From positions 186,001 through 250,000 of the forward strand of contig NZ_QOCL01000003.1 of the NCBI RefSeq assembly GCF_004006665.1: 64,000 bases of DNA, given 5' to 3'. This stretch comes from Halobacteriovorax sp. HLS (GTDB lineage: Bacteria; Bdellovibrionota; Bacteriovoracia; Bacteriovoracales; Bacteriovoracaceae). The notes under the pieces were generated by a model. It made no database searches and was not told where the DNA came from. It was given only the letters and a program-made list of their open reading frames with translations. Shown here piece by piece: positions 35,463 through 44,583 of the stretch (its first letter is position 1; the number at the start of each line of letters is the position of its first letter). The position numbers were made by a program, and so were the translations under genes.

Positions 35463-36035
35463 TTAATTTGTCATAAGAAATTTCAGATCTTCTTCTAGTT
35501 CCTGATCGGTAAGCTCGGTTGAATTTCTGATTTTAAGAACTTGCTCTTTCTTTCTAGATTGAGATTTGAGCAGAGAGATTTTAGATAGCTTCCCTGAGAA
35601 ACTGGTTAGGCTTTTGAGCTCTTTTGTGTACTGGATTTCAAAATGCTCCCCAAGGTAGGCAGTAGAGTTTTCTCTTATATTTATAAGAAGACCAGATCTC
35701 TTTTTTAGCTGATCTTTTTGTTTAAAAAATCTTAGATGTCCTTCTATTAAACTTAATAGTCTAACTCCATGAGAGTTTGTTTTCCTGAGTAAGACTTTAG
35801 AATTTGGTGCAACAACTACAGTGCCGATAACCTCATCATTAAAGTCGATTAGAACAATTCCATTGTTTGAAGTTACAATAATATCATTACTAGAGATTCT
35901 ATCCATGGTTGTTACTTTGGTAGGAGTGTTCGTACCTTGAAAGATAAAAGAATTTCCTTTTATAGAACTAACAAAAATCTCGGCCTTTAGATCAATTGAT
36001 AAAACGAATAGAAGAATTAAAAAGATGCTTTTCAT
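35463..36035 (-). CDS. Exported FecR-like protein
   Basis: The 190-residue product has a signal peptide (SIFLILLFVLSIDLKA), then a FecR-type beta domain: NGIVLIDFNDEVIGTVVVAP followed by SKVLLRK, LLSLIEGHLRFF and NSTAYLGEHFEIQY, which parallels the LGVRGTEF block seen in the FecR protein at 63092. FecR domains sense or bind at the periplasmic face in regulatory systems. Its ATG overlaps the PilZ-GAF-AAA+ gene by 4 bp (ATGA), so it is coupled to that regulator-like protein. The C-terminus is short and charged. Confidence 0.55.
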   Translation of the reverse strand: MKSIFLILLFVLSIDLKAEIFVSSIKGNSFIFQGTNTPTKVTTMDRISSNDIIVTSNNGIVLIDFNDEVIGTVVVAPNSKVLLRKTNSHGVRLLSLIEGHLRFFKQKDQLKKRSGLLINIRENSTAYLGEHFEIQYTKELKSLTSFSGKLSKISLLKSQSRKKEQVLKIRNSTELTDQELEEDLKFLMTN

Positions 36036-37747
36036 GAAGCTTCTTTCTTAGAATTGAGCTGCTCAAGTAGCTCAAATAGTTTATATGGATGAATACTGTA
36101 ATCACAATGATCTGCGATAACTGATTCAATCTCTTTGGGTGATTGCGCTAGGTCGCTACTTGCCTCTATCAAGTGTATTTTACTTTCTTGATCCGCACGA
36201 ACCATAAATGCTTTTATAATACTCTTTTCTAATTGTGTAATATTACCTGGCCATGAGTATGTTGTTAGATAACTAAGGCTCTCTGGAGAGAGTTCAATAT
36301 TAGATAAATTTCTTTTTTTGCACTCCATCTTAATAAAATACTTTGCTATTGGAAGAATGTCTTCACTTCTATTTCTTAGAGGAGTTATATGAAAGAGAGA
36401 GTGTGATAATTTCTTATAGAGTAATTTGTTAAATTTTGCTGTCTCTACCTTATAATTAAGATCTTCTGTGGTCGTAGATATAATTTGACACTCGTGAAAT
36501 TGAGACCAATTGAATAACTCATTTTGTTCTTTTTCCGTCAAATAATTAATATTCTTTAGAACTATTGAAACACTCTTGGCCAAAGGAGTAGATGTTTCAA
36601 ATAACTCTTTTAGCTTTTCTTTGTCTTTACAGTTGTAGATTTCAGTCTTGCTCGTATTTGCTAATTCTTTTGCAAAGAAGGCCTTTCCTAGTCCAACTTC
36701 TCCAACAATGTGAATATTATTCCTTCCATACTTAAGCTTTCTAAGTGTGGATCGTATGGCGGCGGACTTTTGACCAGAGCCGAAGTAGATAAAGTCATCT
36801 TCAAGCTCTGGGTTTAGATGAGCAATTCGAGTTGATTTAGATTTAGGGCTAAAACTTAGAAAGAACTTTGACATCACCATGCTAAGAAAACTTGCTGTGA
36901 CTTCATCTTGTAAGCTAAATCTGCTCTCAGATTTATTAATAAATTGATAAACCCCAACACATTTCTGTTCTTTGTTTAAGATAGGTAGACATAAAATGCT
37001 TTTTTCGACAACTTCATCTTGTTTTCTTTTTCTACCATCTTTAAGAACTTTGTTAATACATTGAGAAGTGGTAAAGGACATTCCAACTTCTTGCATCGAA
37101 AAGTTCTTCTCTTTTAGAGTCGTTGAGCCCGTACTTGAATAAATATTTTCAAGCTTATCATTATCAACATTTATCTTCCATAACCTTACTTCTTCACAGT
37201 TTAGAAGGTGTTTACTTTCATCTATAATTTCAATAATACTTGATTCGTTAAACTCTTTATAAAGAACATTAAGTAGGCTAAATAGTTCAATCCCATCGGA
37301 GATACTTATTTCTCTGGCCGATAGGGCAGACTTTATAAGAAACTTCTTTAACTTACTACCAGAGAATCCAGCTACGTAATCTGTGATAAAGTACTTAAGT
37401 TCGGAGTCATTATTTTGATTAAGTAGTTCAACGCCATAGTTATACAGCTTTGAGTCCTTACTCTCTGAAAAAGATCTTATCACTCTGGCATTTACTTCGA
37501 AGTCCCATTTGTTAAATATCTTTTTGGTATATAGCTCTAGCTTTAAATGGGTATCAATTTTAATTTCAATATCTGTCTTAAAGGACATACTAAATAGGTT
37601 GAAGTCAATTATTGAAACATTTTCATGAATGATCTGACCTCTGTTTTCCCCATCTAAGACTGTAATTTTTATGAAAACCTTGTCTTTTTCGTCGGTTTTA
37701 ACTCTAAATGATCTATAAAATTTGAAATTTGTTAGTCCTATGCTCAT
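36032..37747 (-). CDS. PilZ-GAF-AAA+ protein, degenerate sigma-54 activator type
   Basis: The 571-residue protein has an N-terminal PilZ-like domain (FYRSFRVK, ENVSIIDFNLFSMSF; the usual Gly of the second motif is replaced), a GAF domain (about 165-295) and an AAA+ domain (about 320-515). Walker A reads GEVGLGKAF (350-357), with Ala where Ser/Thr is normal. Walker B (SIVLKNINYL) lacks both acids. PLRNRSEDILPIAKYF and YSWPGNITQLE (497-507) match sigma-54 activators, but the GAFTGA loop and a C-terminal Fis helix-turn-helix are absent. ATP hydrolysis and sigma-54 contact are unlikely. The ATG at 37747 is 86 bp from its divergent paralogue. Confidence 0.7.
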   Translation of the reverse strand: MSIGLTNFKFYRSFRVKTDEKDKVFIKITVLDGENRGQIIHENVSIIDFNLFSMSFKTDIEIKIDTHLKLELYTKKIFNKWDFEVNARVIRSFSESKDSKLYNYGVELLNQNNDSELKYFITDYVAGFSGSKLKKFLIKSALSAREISISDGIELFSLLNVLYKEFNESSIIEIIDESKHLLNCEEVRLWKINVDNDKLENIYSSTGSTTLKEKNFSMQEVGMSFTTSQCINKVLKDGRKRKQDEVVEKSILCLPILNKEQKCVGVYQFINKSESRFSLQDEVTASFLSMVMSKFFLSFSPKSKSTRIAHLNPELEDDFIYFGSGQKSAAIRSTLRKLKYGRNNIHIVGEVGLGKAFFAKELANTSKTEIYNCKDKEKLKELFETSTPLAKSVSIVLKNINYLTEKEQNELFNWSQFHECQIISTTTEDLNYKVETAKFNKLLYKKLSHSLFHITPLRNRSEDILPIAKYFIKMECKKRNLSNIELSPESLSYLTTYSWPGNITQLEKSIIKAFMVRADQESKIHLIEASSDLAQSPKEIESVIADHCDYSIHPYKLFELLEQLNSKKEAS

Positions 37748-37832
37748 AAAACTTTGTCGGTATAAAGATGATATATATTTAAGGAAAAAGCTAAAAATCC
37801 CGATATGTTATTAGCACTTTTATGGAATTAAA

Positions 37833-39692
37833 ATGGAAAATATCGCAAAATTAAAGTCTTACAGATCTTTTAGAATACCAGTTAAGAGTACTGATAATAT
37901 TTATCTTAGCTTGATGAAATGTGACGGTATTCTCCTCAGTGATGAACATGTAAAGTGGGAGCTTCAAAATGTAAGCTTAACAGGCGTTGCCTTTCAAAGT
38001 AGTGCCAAGTTTGACGAGTCCGCAGTACTTGAGATTGAGTTGAAATATAAGCGATTCCGTTTTAATGCGAGTGCTAAAATAATTCGTATTACTCCTCTAT
38101 ATAATGAGTTTTCTGAAATTGTTAATTACTTATACGGAGTAGAGTTTTTTACGCAAGACCAAGAAAATGGCCGAGATTTTATTTCTCATTTTATCTCAGG
38201 ATTTAGCTCTAAAAGACTAAAGAGGCATTTAATTAATCTTCTCATTAACGAAAGTAATATAAATACTTTTTCAGATGGTCAAAAATTAGCTCTTTCTATG
38301 AATCTGTTTCAAGATATGAAGCAGTTTAAAGGGATGGAGTCTTTTCTTTCCATGATATTTAATGAGTGCTGTCGTATCTCAAACTCTGAGTGTGCCAATA
38401 TTTTTATTCTAAATAAGAAGCGTGACAAATTGTTAAAACTTGATATTTCGGATAATTCTAGGCGTGAATTTTGTTCTTTAGAAGGGCAAGATCTCATTAA
38501 CGAAGTTCTCTCAAAGAAGAGGTATAAGATAATTAGAACAAGTGGACACTTGAGTTTAAGGACTTTTCCAAGTCTTGCTGTAGACTCCAAAGGTCAAGAC
38601 TTTAAACATGCTTTATTTTTTCCCATGTTGGATTCTCAAAAAAATGTGTGTGGATTTTTTGAGTTTATTAACTTTCAGTCTGAGCGTGGTTATACTGATC
38701 GCGACCTTGGAGTAATCGAGATTTTCAGTAGCATTTTTACGATGTGTTATGAAAATCTTGATAAGAGTGAGTATGTTGATCACCTCGTTGAAAATTTCGA
38801 ATTTACGAATAATGGTGAAATTGTTGCCACTCAGAAAAATGGTGATAAAATATCTGAGTTTATCGAATCTACGAAATCCTCTAGAGATAATATACTTATT
38901 CAGGGAAGCCATGGTGTGGGAAAAATTCACTTGGCAAAGAAAATACATGAACAAAGCGATAGTGCTAATATGTCTTTTGGACAGATCCATTGTGAGAGTA
39001 TCGGCAGTAATGATATTCGCCTTCTTTTACTTGGTGATGATGAAAATGTTGGTAGACTTGAGCTTTACTCTGGTGGAACTCTTCTAATTCATGAGCCTAC
39101 AAAACTAAGTCTTGAAAACCAAAAAGTACTTCGTGAAGAATTGTCTAAAAGAGAAGATATAAGAATAATTGTAACCACTGTATTTAATCTTGAAAAGCTC
39201 TCTTTAGCTGGTGAGTTTGATACACCACTTCTAGATATTATTAGTGTGAATGACTTCTTCTTAGAAGATCTAAAGGAAAGAAAGAGTGATATACCTTATC
39301 TGATTAATCACTTCCTTGATCTTTACTGCCATAATTATGGACTTCCGGCCAAGAGGGTTAGCCCTCAAGTAATGGAAGTTCTTAAAAATTACACTTGGCC
39401 TGGAAATGTAGGCGAGTTAGAAAGGACAGTAGAAAGACTTGTAAATTATTATCCATATATCAGATTCATTGATGAACTTCCTCAAAAGGAATTTCCTGTT
39501 ATTGGACAATATGCTCGTCAGTTTGGTCTTTTTAGAGACCTTGAAATTGACTTTTCTAAAGTTGATAACGATAAATTGAAGTCCGTAATTATTTCTAGAT
39601 TTTGTGATTCACACGGTTTAACTGAATCTGAATTCTTAGAGCTCTATCCTGAGCTAGAGCAAAAACTTGAAGATCTAGAAAACGTCTCATAA
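37833..39692 (+). CDS. PilZ-GAF-AAA+ protein, degenerate sigma-54 activator type (divergent paralogue)
   Basis: The 619-residue protein mirrors the gene at 37747: PilZ (SYRSFRIP and LQNVSLTGVAFQS, which retains N-x-S-x-x-G), GAF (about 165-310), and AAA+ (340-545). Walker A is GSHGVGKIH (358-366). Walker B reads GGTLLIHEP, with His replacing the catalytic Asp but the Glu kept. LKERKSDIPYL and TWPGNVGELERTV are classic activator motifs, yet GAFTGA and the DNA-binding C-terminus are missing. The intact PilZ motif suggests c-di-GMP or a PilZ-type partner input. The ATG at 37833 has a weak GGAA. The two genes diverge from an 85-bp gap. Confidence 0.72.
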   Translation: MENIAKLKSYRSFRIPVKSTDNIYLSLMKCDGILLSDEHVKWELQNVSLTGVAFQSSAKFDESAVLEIELKYKRFRFNASAKIIRITPLYNEFSEIVNYLYGVEFFTQDQENGRDFISHFISGFSSKRLKRHLINLLINESNINTFSDGQKLALSMNLFQDMKQFKGMESFLSMIFNECCRISNSECANIFILNKKRDKLLKLDISDNSRREFCSLEGQDLINEVLSKKRYKIIRTSGHLSLRTFPSLAVDSKGQDFKHALFFPMLDSQKNVCGFFEFINFQSERGYTDRDLGVIEIFSSIFTMCYENLDKSEYVDHLVENFEFTNNGEIVATQKNGDKISEFIESTKSSRDNILIQGSHGVGKIHLAKKIHEQSDSANMSFGQIHCESIGSNDIRLLLLGDDENVGRLELYSGGTLLIHEPTKLSLENQKVLREELSKREDIRIIVTTVFNLEKLSLAGEFDTPLLDIISVNDFFLEDLKERKSDIPYLINHFLDLYCHNYGLPAKRVSPQVMEVLKNYTWPGNVGELERTVERLVNYYPYIRFIDELPQKEFPVIGQYARQFGLFRDLEIDFSKVDNDKLKSVIISRFCDSHGLTESEFLELYPELEQKLEDLENVS

Positions 39693-39859
39693 TTGTTGAT
39701 ATTGCCAACTTATTAATGCAGTCATTTTTTACAAATTCTATTAAGTAATAGAGTTAAGTGTCCGAAAATATATAAGTGCAATCCTATTAAATATATTTGA
39801 TTAGCTGATGGTCTTTTTACGAGAGATAATAAGATATAAGGCGATACAAAGAGACTTTT

Positions 39860-41674
39860 ATGAAAACAAAGAGATTAATACATTTTGTTATAAGTTACTT
39901 TCTTCTGATGTTGCATGCTCCTGTTGGGCTTGCCAGTCAAGAAGGAGCTGCCTCAAATACTACTACAGAAGTCAAAGAAGAACCTCTTGAGGTTTGTGAG
40001 CGCCCTCTCTTTTATAATGAATATGCAAAGGTATGTGTAAACCATAAAGATAATACTATGCTTAATAATAAGCATATAGAATGTCAGCATACACCAGAGG
40101 GGCCAGGAAGAGACGAATGTAATAAACAACTACGTGAATTTGCCGGAGACAAAATTAAGGGTAGCGCCGTAATGAAGTCTCGAAATTCAAAGTTAGAAAA
40201 AACAGGAAAGTTTAATACTGTTTCATCTTTGGTTTCAACTGGTTCAGCTATTTATTCCTTAGTTAAGGCCAAGGATGCAATCGATATTTGTTATGCCGGA
40301 ATTGCTGAAGCGGAATCAGGTTTTTGTTATGCTGCGATTCTTGGTCTTGGTGCTTATGTGATGGGTACCTATAATCAGATAAAAATGAATAAAGAGGTAA
40401 AGAAGGATTTACGAGAGTCGACTGAAAAGCTTAATAGATTGATTGCAGAGAATAAGAGATCTAAAGGTAAATCATTTGAAATGCAGATTAAGCTCATGGA
40501 AGCTTATAGAGATGCTCTAGTTGCGGCCTCAGCAGCTGCTGGCAAAAGAGAAAATGGCTATAAACAAGAAATTACTCTTCATACTCTTGTTATGGCCGTG
40601 GCCGCAGTAGAGTTTGTTGTATATATGAGTACAACTCCTGCAGCAAATTATCCAGGAGCAAAGTGTGCGGCATGGGCAGGAGTATCTTCTGGTGTTACGA
40701 TTGGCTTCAGTATGCTGCTCAAGAAAGGAGCCGCAGATGCTAAGAAGAAGTATAACGATGAAGCAGCAAAGCTTACTCAAATTCTAAACAAGTATAGAGA
40801 ATTCTTTTCTAAGCAAATTATTAGCTCTCATAAACTTCCGGGAGCAGAGACTGGACAGGTTATTGGTAGTGGAAATGCACCTGTAAATGTGCAGGTTAAC
40901 TCCGACGCTGATGGAGATAGCTTTGCGAATAAGAATCTAACTGAAGCTGAAAAAGGACTATGTCGTGAGTTGCCTGAAACTGGTTGTTGTAATGATGCTG
41001 GAAAACAGTGTCCAACTTTCAGTTTCACTTCAGCCCCGGCCTCTGTAGGAGATATGTTCACAGGTTCTGGTGTTGAGGATATCGTTTCAAATACAGATGC
41101 TACGTTACAAGGGGATTTAGATTTCGGTTCTCCTGATGTAAGTACTGCTCTTAGTAGAGATTTATCAAGAGCACGTCAAATTAAGAAGAGAATTTTAGAT
41201 CACCTTGATAAGTCTGGAAAGCTTACTAAAGCAGACGCTGACTTCTTTGATGAAAATAAAACTTTTGCAGCGCTTGTTAAGAGTGCAACAAGAGATGGGA
41301 AGTTAAACTTTAATAATTCTCCGGACTTTGGTATTGGAGATATGTCGAATGTTAAGGGGGTCATTGAAGATACCGAGGTTCCAAAAGAATTGAAAAAAGA
41401 AAAGCAGAAACTATTAACCTCAATTGAAGCTCCTGTTATTAAAATCAAAAAGTTTAATCTTGATGATTTAGATGATGAAGATAGTTTGAATTCAAATAAT
41501 AATATAAGTGGAGATTATTCAAATTTAAAGGCAGGTCTTGGAAAAGATGAAGAGTATGTGTATGAAGATGAAGATATTGTTAAAAAGCCTGAGGTTTCAA
41601 TTTTTAACGTAATTAGTAATAGGTATAATATAATGAGAATTAAAAAAGGCTTTGGTCAAAAGAAAGCGAAATAA
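39860..41674 (+). CDS. Exported or membrane protein of unknown function, 604 residues
   Basis: A signal peptide (residues 1-26) precedes a Cys-bearing N-terminal region (C46, C59, C75, C87). Three hydrophobic segments (about 153-172, 238-257 and 267-287) are linked by a charged helix (175-215). A second Cys cluster appears near residues 372-387 (LCRELPETGCCNDAGKQC), and the C-terminal 200 residues are acidic and low in complexity. No family is recognised. The ATG at 39860 has AGAG upstream, and the gene ends in a strong terminator. It may assemble into an envelope complex, but this is only inference. Confidence 0.5.
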   Translation: MKTKRLIHFVISYFLLMLHAPVGLASQEGAASNTTTEVKEEPLEVCERPLFYNEYAKVCVNHKDNTMLNNKHIECQHTPEGPGRDECNKQLREFAGDKIKGSAVMKSRNSKLEKTGKFNTVSSLVSTGSAIYSLVKAKDAIDICYAGIAEAESGFCYAAILGLGAYVMGTYNQIKMNKEVKKDLRESTEKLNRLIAENKRSKGKSFEMQIKLMEAYRDALVAASAAAGKRENGYKQEITLHTLVMAVAAVEFVVYMSTTPAANYPGAKCAAWAGVSSGVTIGFSMLLKKGAADAKKKYNDEAAKLTQILNKYREFFSKQIISSHKLPGAETGQVIGSGNAPVNVQVNSDADGDSFANKNLTEAEKGLCRELPETGCCNDAGKQCPTFSFTSAPASVGDMFTGSGVEDIVSNTDATLQGDLDFGSPDVSTALSRDLSRARQIKKRILDHLDKSGKLTKADADFFDENKTFAALVKSATRDGKLNFNNSPDFGIGDMSNVKGVIEDTEVPKELKKEKQKLLTSIEAPVIKIKKFNLDDLDDEDSLNSNNNISGDYSNLKAGLGKDEEYVYEDEDIVKKPEVSIFNVISNRYNIMRIKKGFGQKKAK

Positions 41675-41701
41675 AAAAAGCTCCCTTCGGAGCTTTTTTT
41701 T
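41673..41701. terminator. Bidirectional terminator between the 604-residue protein and trxB
   Basis: A-rich arm then GCTCC pairs with GGAGC, loop CTTC, followed by eight T. The layout is symmetric, so it can end both the plus-strand gene at 41674 and trxB. Confidence 0.88.
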
Positions 41702-42626
41702 ATTCTTGATCTTCTAGAAAACGTTCTGCTCTGATGGCTGCCTGGCAACCACTACCAGCGGCACTTATGGCCTGACGGTAGTAACTATCTTGCACATCAC
41801 CACAAGCAAATACACCTGCTACATTTGTATCAGGATGTTCTCCAGTTATAATAAATCCGTGATCATCTACTTTAATTTGTCCATTTAGGAAACCAGTGTT
41901 TGGAGTATGACCAATTCCCATAAAGAGTCCATCAGTCTTTCTCTCAGTAGTTTCACCTGTCTTTAAGTTCTCTACTTTTATACCAGTAACACCTGTTTGG
42001 TCGTGAATAATTTCAGTAACTGCACTATCCCAAACCATTTCAATTTTTTCATTCGCAAAAGCTCTTTCTTGCATTGGCTTAGATGCTCTTAGAGTATCTC
42101 TTCTGTGAACAATATAAACTTTAGAAGCAAATTTAGTTAAAAATGTTGCTTCTTCCATTGCAGTATCACCTCCGCCAACAACGTGAACAATCTTGTCTCT
42201 ATAGAAGAAACCATCACATGTTGCACAAGCACTAACACCTTTACCAATTAGCTCTTTTTCATTTGGAATTCCAAGGTACTTTGCACTAGCTCCTGTTGAA
42301 ATAATCAATGTTTCAGCATGTAGCTCAGTTCCATTTTCACATGTTACTTTAAATGGACGCTTAGAAAGGTCAACAGCAGTAACATGAGTTTGTAAGTACT
42401 CAGTTCCAAAGCGAAGCGTTTGCTTCTTCATATTTGCCATGAGTTCTGGACCCATTATTCCTTCTGGGAAACCTGGAAAATTATCAACATCAGTAGTAGT
42501 TGTTAATTGTCCACCTGGCTCATGTCCTTCAATAACTAAAGGATTTAAATTTGCTCTAGATGCATATAGGGCCGCCGTATATCCAGCAGGTCCTGATCCA
42601 ATGATAACAAGCTTTCTTTGTTCCAT
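41700..42626 (-). CDS. trxB: Thioredoxin-disulfide reductase
   Basis: The 308-residue flavoprotein has the FAD motif IIGSGPAGYTAALYASRA, the active site CATC at residues 134-137 (GVSACATCDGFFYR), the NADPH motif VVGGGDTAMEEATFL and the C-terminal GVFACGDVQDSYYRQAISAAGSG. It reduces thioredoxin with NADPH. The ATG at 42626 shares a base with the stop of the upstream small gene (TAATG), so they are co-transcribed and translationally coupled. Confidence 0.97.
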   Translation of the reverse strand: MEQRKLVIIGSGPAGYTAALYASRANLNPLVIEGHEPGGQLTTTTDVDNFPGFPEGIMGPELMANMKKQTLRFGTEYLQTHVTAVDLSKRPFKVTCENGTELHAETLIISTGASAKYLGIPNEKELIGKGVSACATCDGFFYRDKIVHVVGGGDTAMEEATFLTKFASKVYIVHRRDTLRASKPMQERAFANEKIEMVWDSAVTEIIHDQTGVTGIKVENLKTGETTERKTDGLFMGIGHTPNTGFLNGQIKVDDHGFIITGEHPDTNVAGVFACGDVQDSYYRQAISAAGSGCQAAIRAERFLEDQE

Positions 42627-42829
42627 TATATCAATTCCTTCGCCTCAGCTTGTTCTTGAATTTCTTTCAAGATATGTTCTGGTCTGTCTTCTTTTTCAGG
42701 GTGCATCTCATAGTATGCTGCAACAGAGACAAGCTCATCTGGGTTCTTAGCTTTTTTTGTAGTTTTAAATGACTCACCTGTAAGCGAACATTCGTAACGA
42801 AAAATCTGTTTCTTTTGTTTTCTGGCCAC
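42626..42829 (-). CDS. Small protein of 67 residues coupled to trxB
   Basis: The start is GTG at 42829, with AAGGA 6-7 bp upstream. The product begins MARKQKKQIFRYECSLTGES, has a single Cys (C14), and ends in an acidic helix (EHILKEIQEQAEAKELI). No known domain is recognised; the opening faintly resembles small zinc-ribbon or ribosome-associated proteins, but only one Cys is present. The TAATG stop-start overlap with trxB suggests a shared redox-related function. Confidence 0.6.
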   Translation of the reverse strand: MARKQKKQIFRYECSLTGESFKTTKKAKNPDELVSVAAYYEMHPEKEDRPEHILKEIQEQAEAKELI

Positions 42830-43009
42830 TGTTTTTCCTTATTTTTGTATTTCCAGACTGTTATAGGTCAGATTTGCTCATTATTCAAGTAATGACGCGT
42901 TGTGAATGGTGGACAAAGTGGCGATTTTTTCCAAAATTTGAGTAAAAAGAGCACTATGTGTTAAAATACTTAAGTAATTAATCTTAAAAAGGAATTTAGG
43001 ATATCTGAC

Positions 43010-44575
43010 ATGAAGTTTGATCTCTTTTTGGTGAAGATCTTTATTATCTCTCTGATTAGCATAAATGCCTTTTCTAATGGACTTGAAAGCTCAGAAATTA
43101 TCTTAGCAAGCTCTTCGGGTAAGAGTATCGTCATCTCAAATGGTCGGTTACACGGCCTAAAAGATGGTCAGGTCGCAACATTCTTTATTCAGTCGGGAAG
43201 TTTGGACTTTCCAAAGCTCGAAAAGTTAGCAGAAGGTGAACTGGTCCGCTCATTAGATAATAAATCCTATTGGTTCTTGCACAAAGTTTTTAATCCTGGA
43301 AAAATTAATAAGTCAGTAAAAGTTGTAATGGATATAAAATCTAAACATATGATGGGAAATCGTAAGTTTAAAGTTGTGAATCGTAAGCGCGTTTACCCTG
43401 AATCCACAACAAATAGTGAAGTCACTTATGAAAATGAAAATGGTATACCTCAAAATTTAGTTCACGCTGAAGATGACTATGTTGTTTCTAAGAAAATAGT
43501 AGATACTAAAGTAACGAAAGAACACGATATTGAAATTCATCAATTCGATACTTGGGCGAAACGGAATGGACTTACTAAGGTCGATGATTTTATGCGTGAG
43601 TTTGAGCGTAAATACGTTGATGAGAATTTTAAAGATAGCTCTGTAGCTCAACAAGAAAGCGATAGAATAAAGAGAACTATTTATCGTGCGCAAATCGATG
43701 GCTTTCTTTCTAAAGTTAATAATATGAAATATGGGCTCACAGGCTTTTACTACGATCAAGAAAAAGATAAGAATATGATTTTTCTAAAAGAGCGTCTTGA
43801 TGTTCAAAATGTCTATGAAACAGCTAGACAGGATAGAAAGCGTAAACGTGTTTTAAGTGAGACTAAGGCCAGAAAGATTGATCGTGATGGTGATCTGTGG
43901 TCAGCAGACTTCAGTGATGATGGTCTTAGAAGATATATGGTTCAAAGTGGTATTGAAGAAGAAGAGCGAAGACAATATGAAAGCCTTACTCAAAAATCTG
44001 GAAATGAACTATCTATTCGTATTTCTAGTGGTCTAGTTAGTCACTCATCTTCAGAAGATCTTAATCATCAAAATAAGGGTTATTCTCTTAGTTTAGGTTA
44101 TGAGTATCACCTTATGAGAACTTCAATGTCTCTTTTAAAATATTCGATAGAGATCTTTGCGCAAAGAAGTATTGAAAATATTGATTTGGGTGGCATTAAT
44201 GGACGGTTTGCAACAGGTTCATTTGGTGGGCAGCTTCTTTATTATTTCTATAATAACCCTGCTTCAATACAAAAATGGGCCTGGTATGGAGGTCTTGGCA
44301 TGAGACGAGGTAATGCTGAAGTAAGTTCAGTTGAGCTTAGTATTCCATATGAATTTCAAGTGACTGGTCTTCCAATCTGGTCTGTAGGAACCAAGTATAG
44401 ATTTAGAACAGGTGACTCTTTTGAGGATGATATTCCAGTTGGAGCCGGCTTTAATATTAGGCTTTCTGGAGAAAGAATGCAGCTCTCTTCAATAACATCT
44501 GTGGAAGACAATATAAATTCAAGTTTAACATTAAATGATATCAAGCTTACCGTAGGGATGAGCTTTTATTTTTAG
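43010..44575 (+). CDS. Exported beta-barrel-like protein, first of a paralogous pair
   Basis: The 521-residue product has a signal peptide (VKIFIISLISINAFS), an N-terminal domain (25-125) with SGKSIVISNGRLHGLKDGQVATFFI shape repeated in the next gene, a charged coiled region (about 140-330) and a C-terminal 190-residue beta-barrel-like part ending in aromatic Phe (KLTVGMSFYF). Outer-membrane location is likely. The ATG at 43010 has AGGA 10 bp upstream. The gap to the next start is 8 bp, so the two form an operon. Function unknown. Confidence 0.58.
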   Translation: MKFDLFLVKIFIISLISINAFSNGLESSEIILASSSGKSIVISNGRLHGLKDGQVATFFIQSGSLDFPKLEKLAEGELVRSLDNKSYWFLHKVFNPGKINKSVKVVMDIKSKHMMGNRKFKVVNRKRVYPESTTNSEVTYENENGIPQNLVHAEDDYVVSKKIVDTKVTKEHDIEIHQFDTWAKRNGLTKVDDFMREFERKYVDENFKDSSVAQQESDRIKRTIYRAQIDGFLSKVNNMKYGLTGFYYDQEKDKNMIFLKERLDVQNVYETARQDRKRKRVLSETKARKIDRDGDLWSADFSDDGLRRYMVQSGIEEEERRQYESLTQKSGNELSIRISSGLVSHSSSEDLNHQNKGYSLSLGYEYHLMRTSMSLLKYSIEIFAQRSIENIDLGGINGRFATGSFGGQLLYYFYNNPASIQKWAWYGGLGMRRGNAEVSSVELSIPYEFQVTGLPIWSVGTKYRFRTGDSFEDDIPVGAGFNIRLSGERMQLSSITSVEDNINSSLTLNDIKLTVGMSFYF

Positions 44576-44583
44576 GATTTTTT

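Noticed and set aside
38613-39087. Frames of 112-125 residues within the PilZ-GAF-AAA+ gene
   Set aside because: Both lie inside a long frame with strong domain motifs and show no family features.
36032-39692. Active sigma-54 enhancer-binding proteins
   Set aside because: Both proteins lack GAFTGA, the Walker B Asp and a C-terminal HTH, so an activator role through sigma-54 is not supported.
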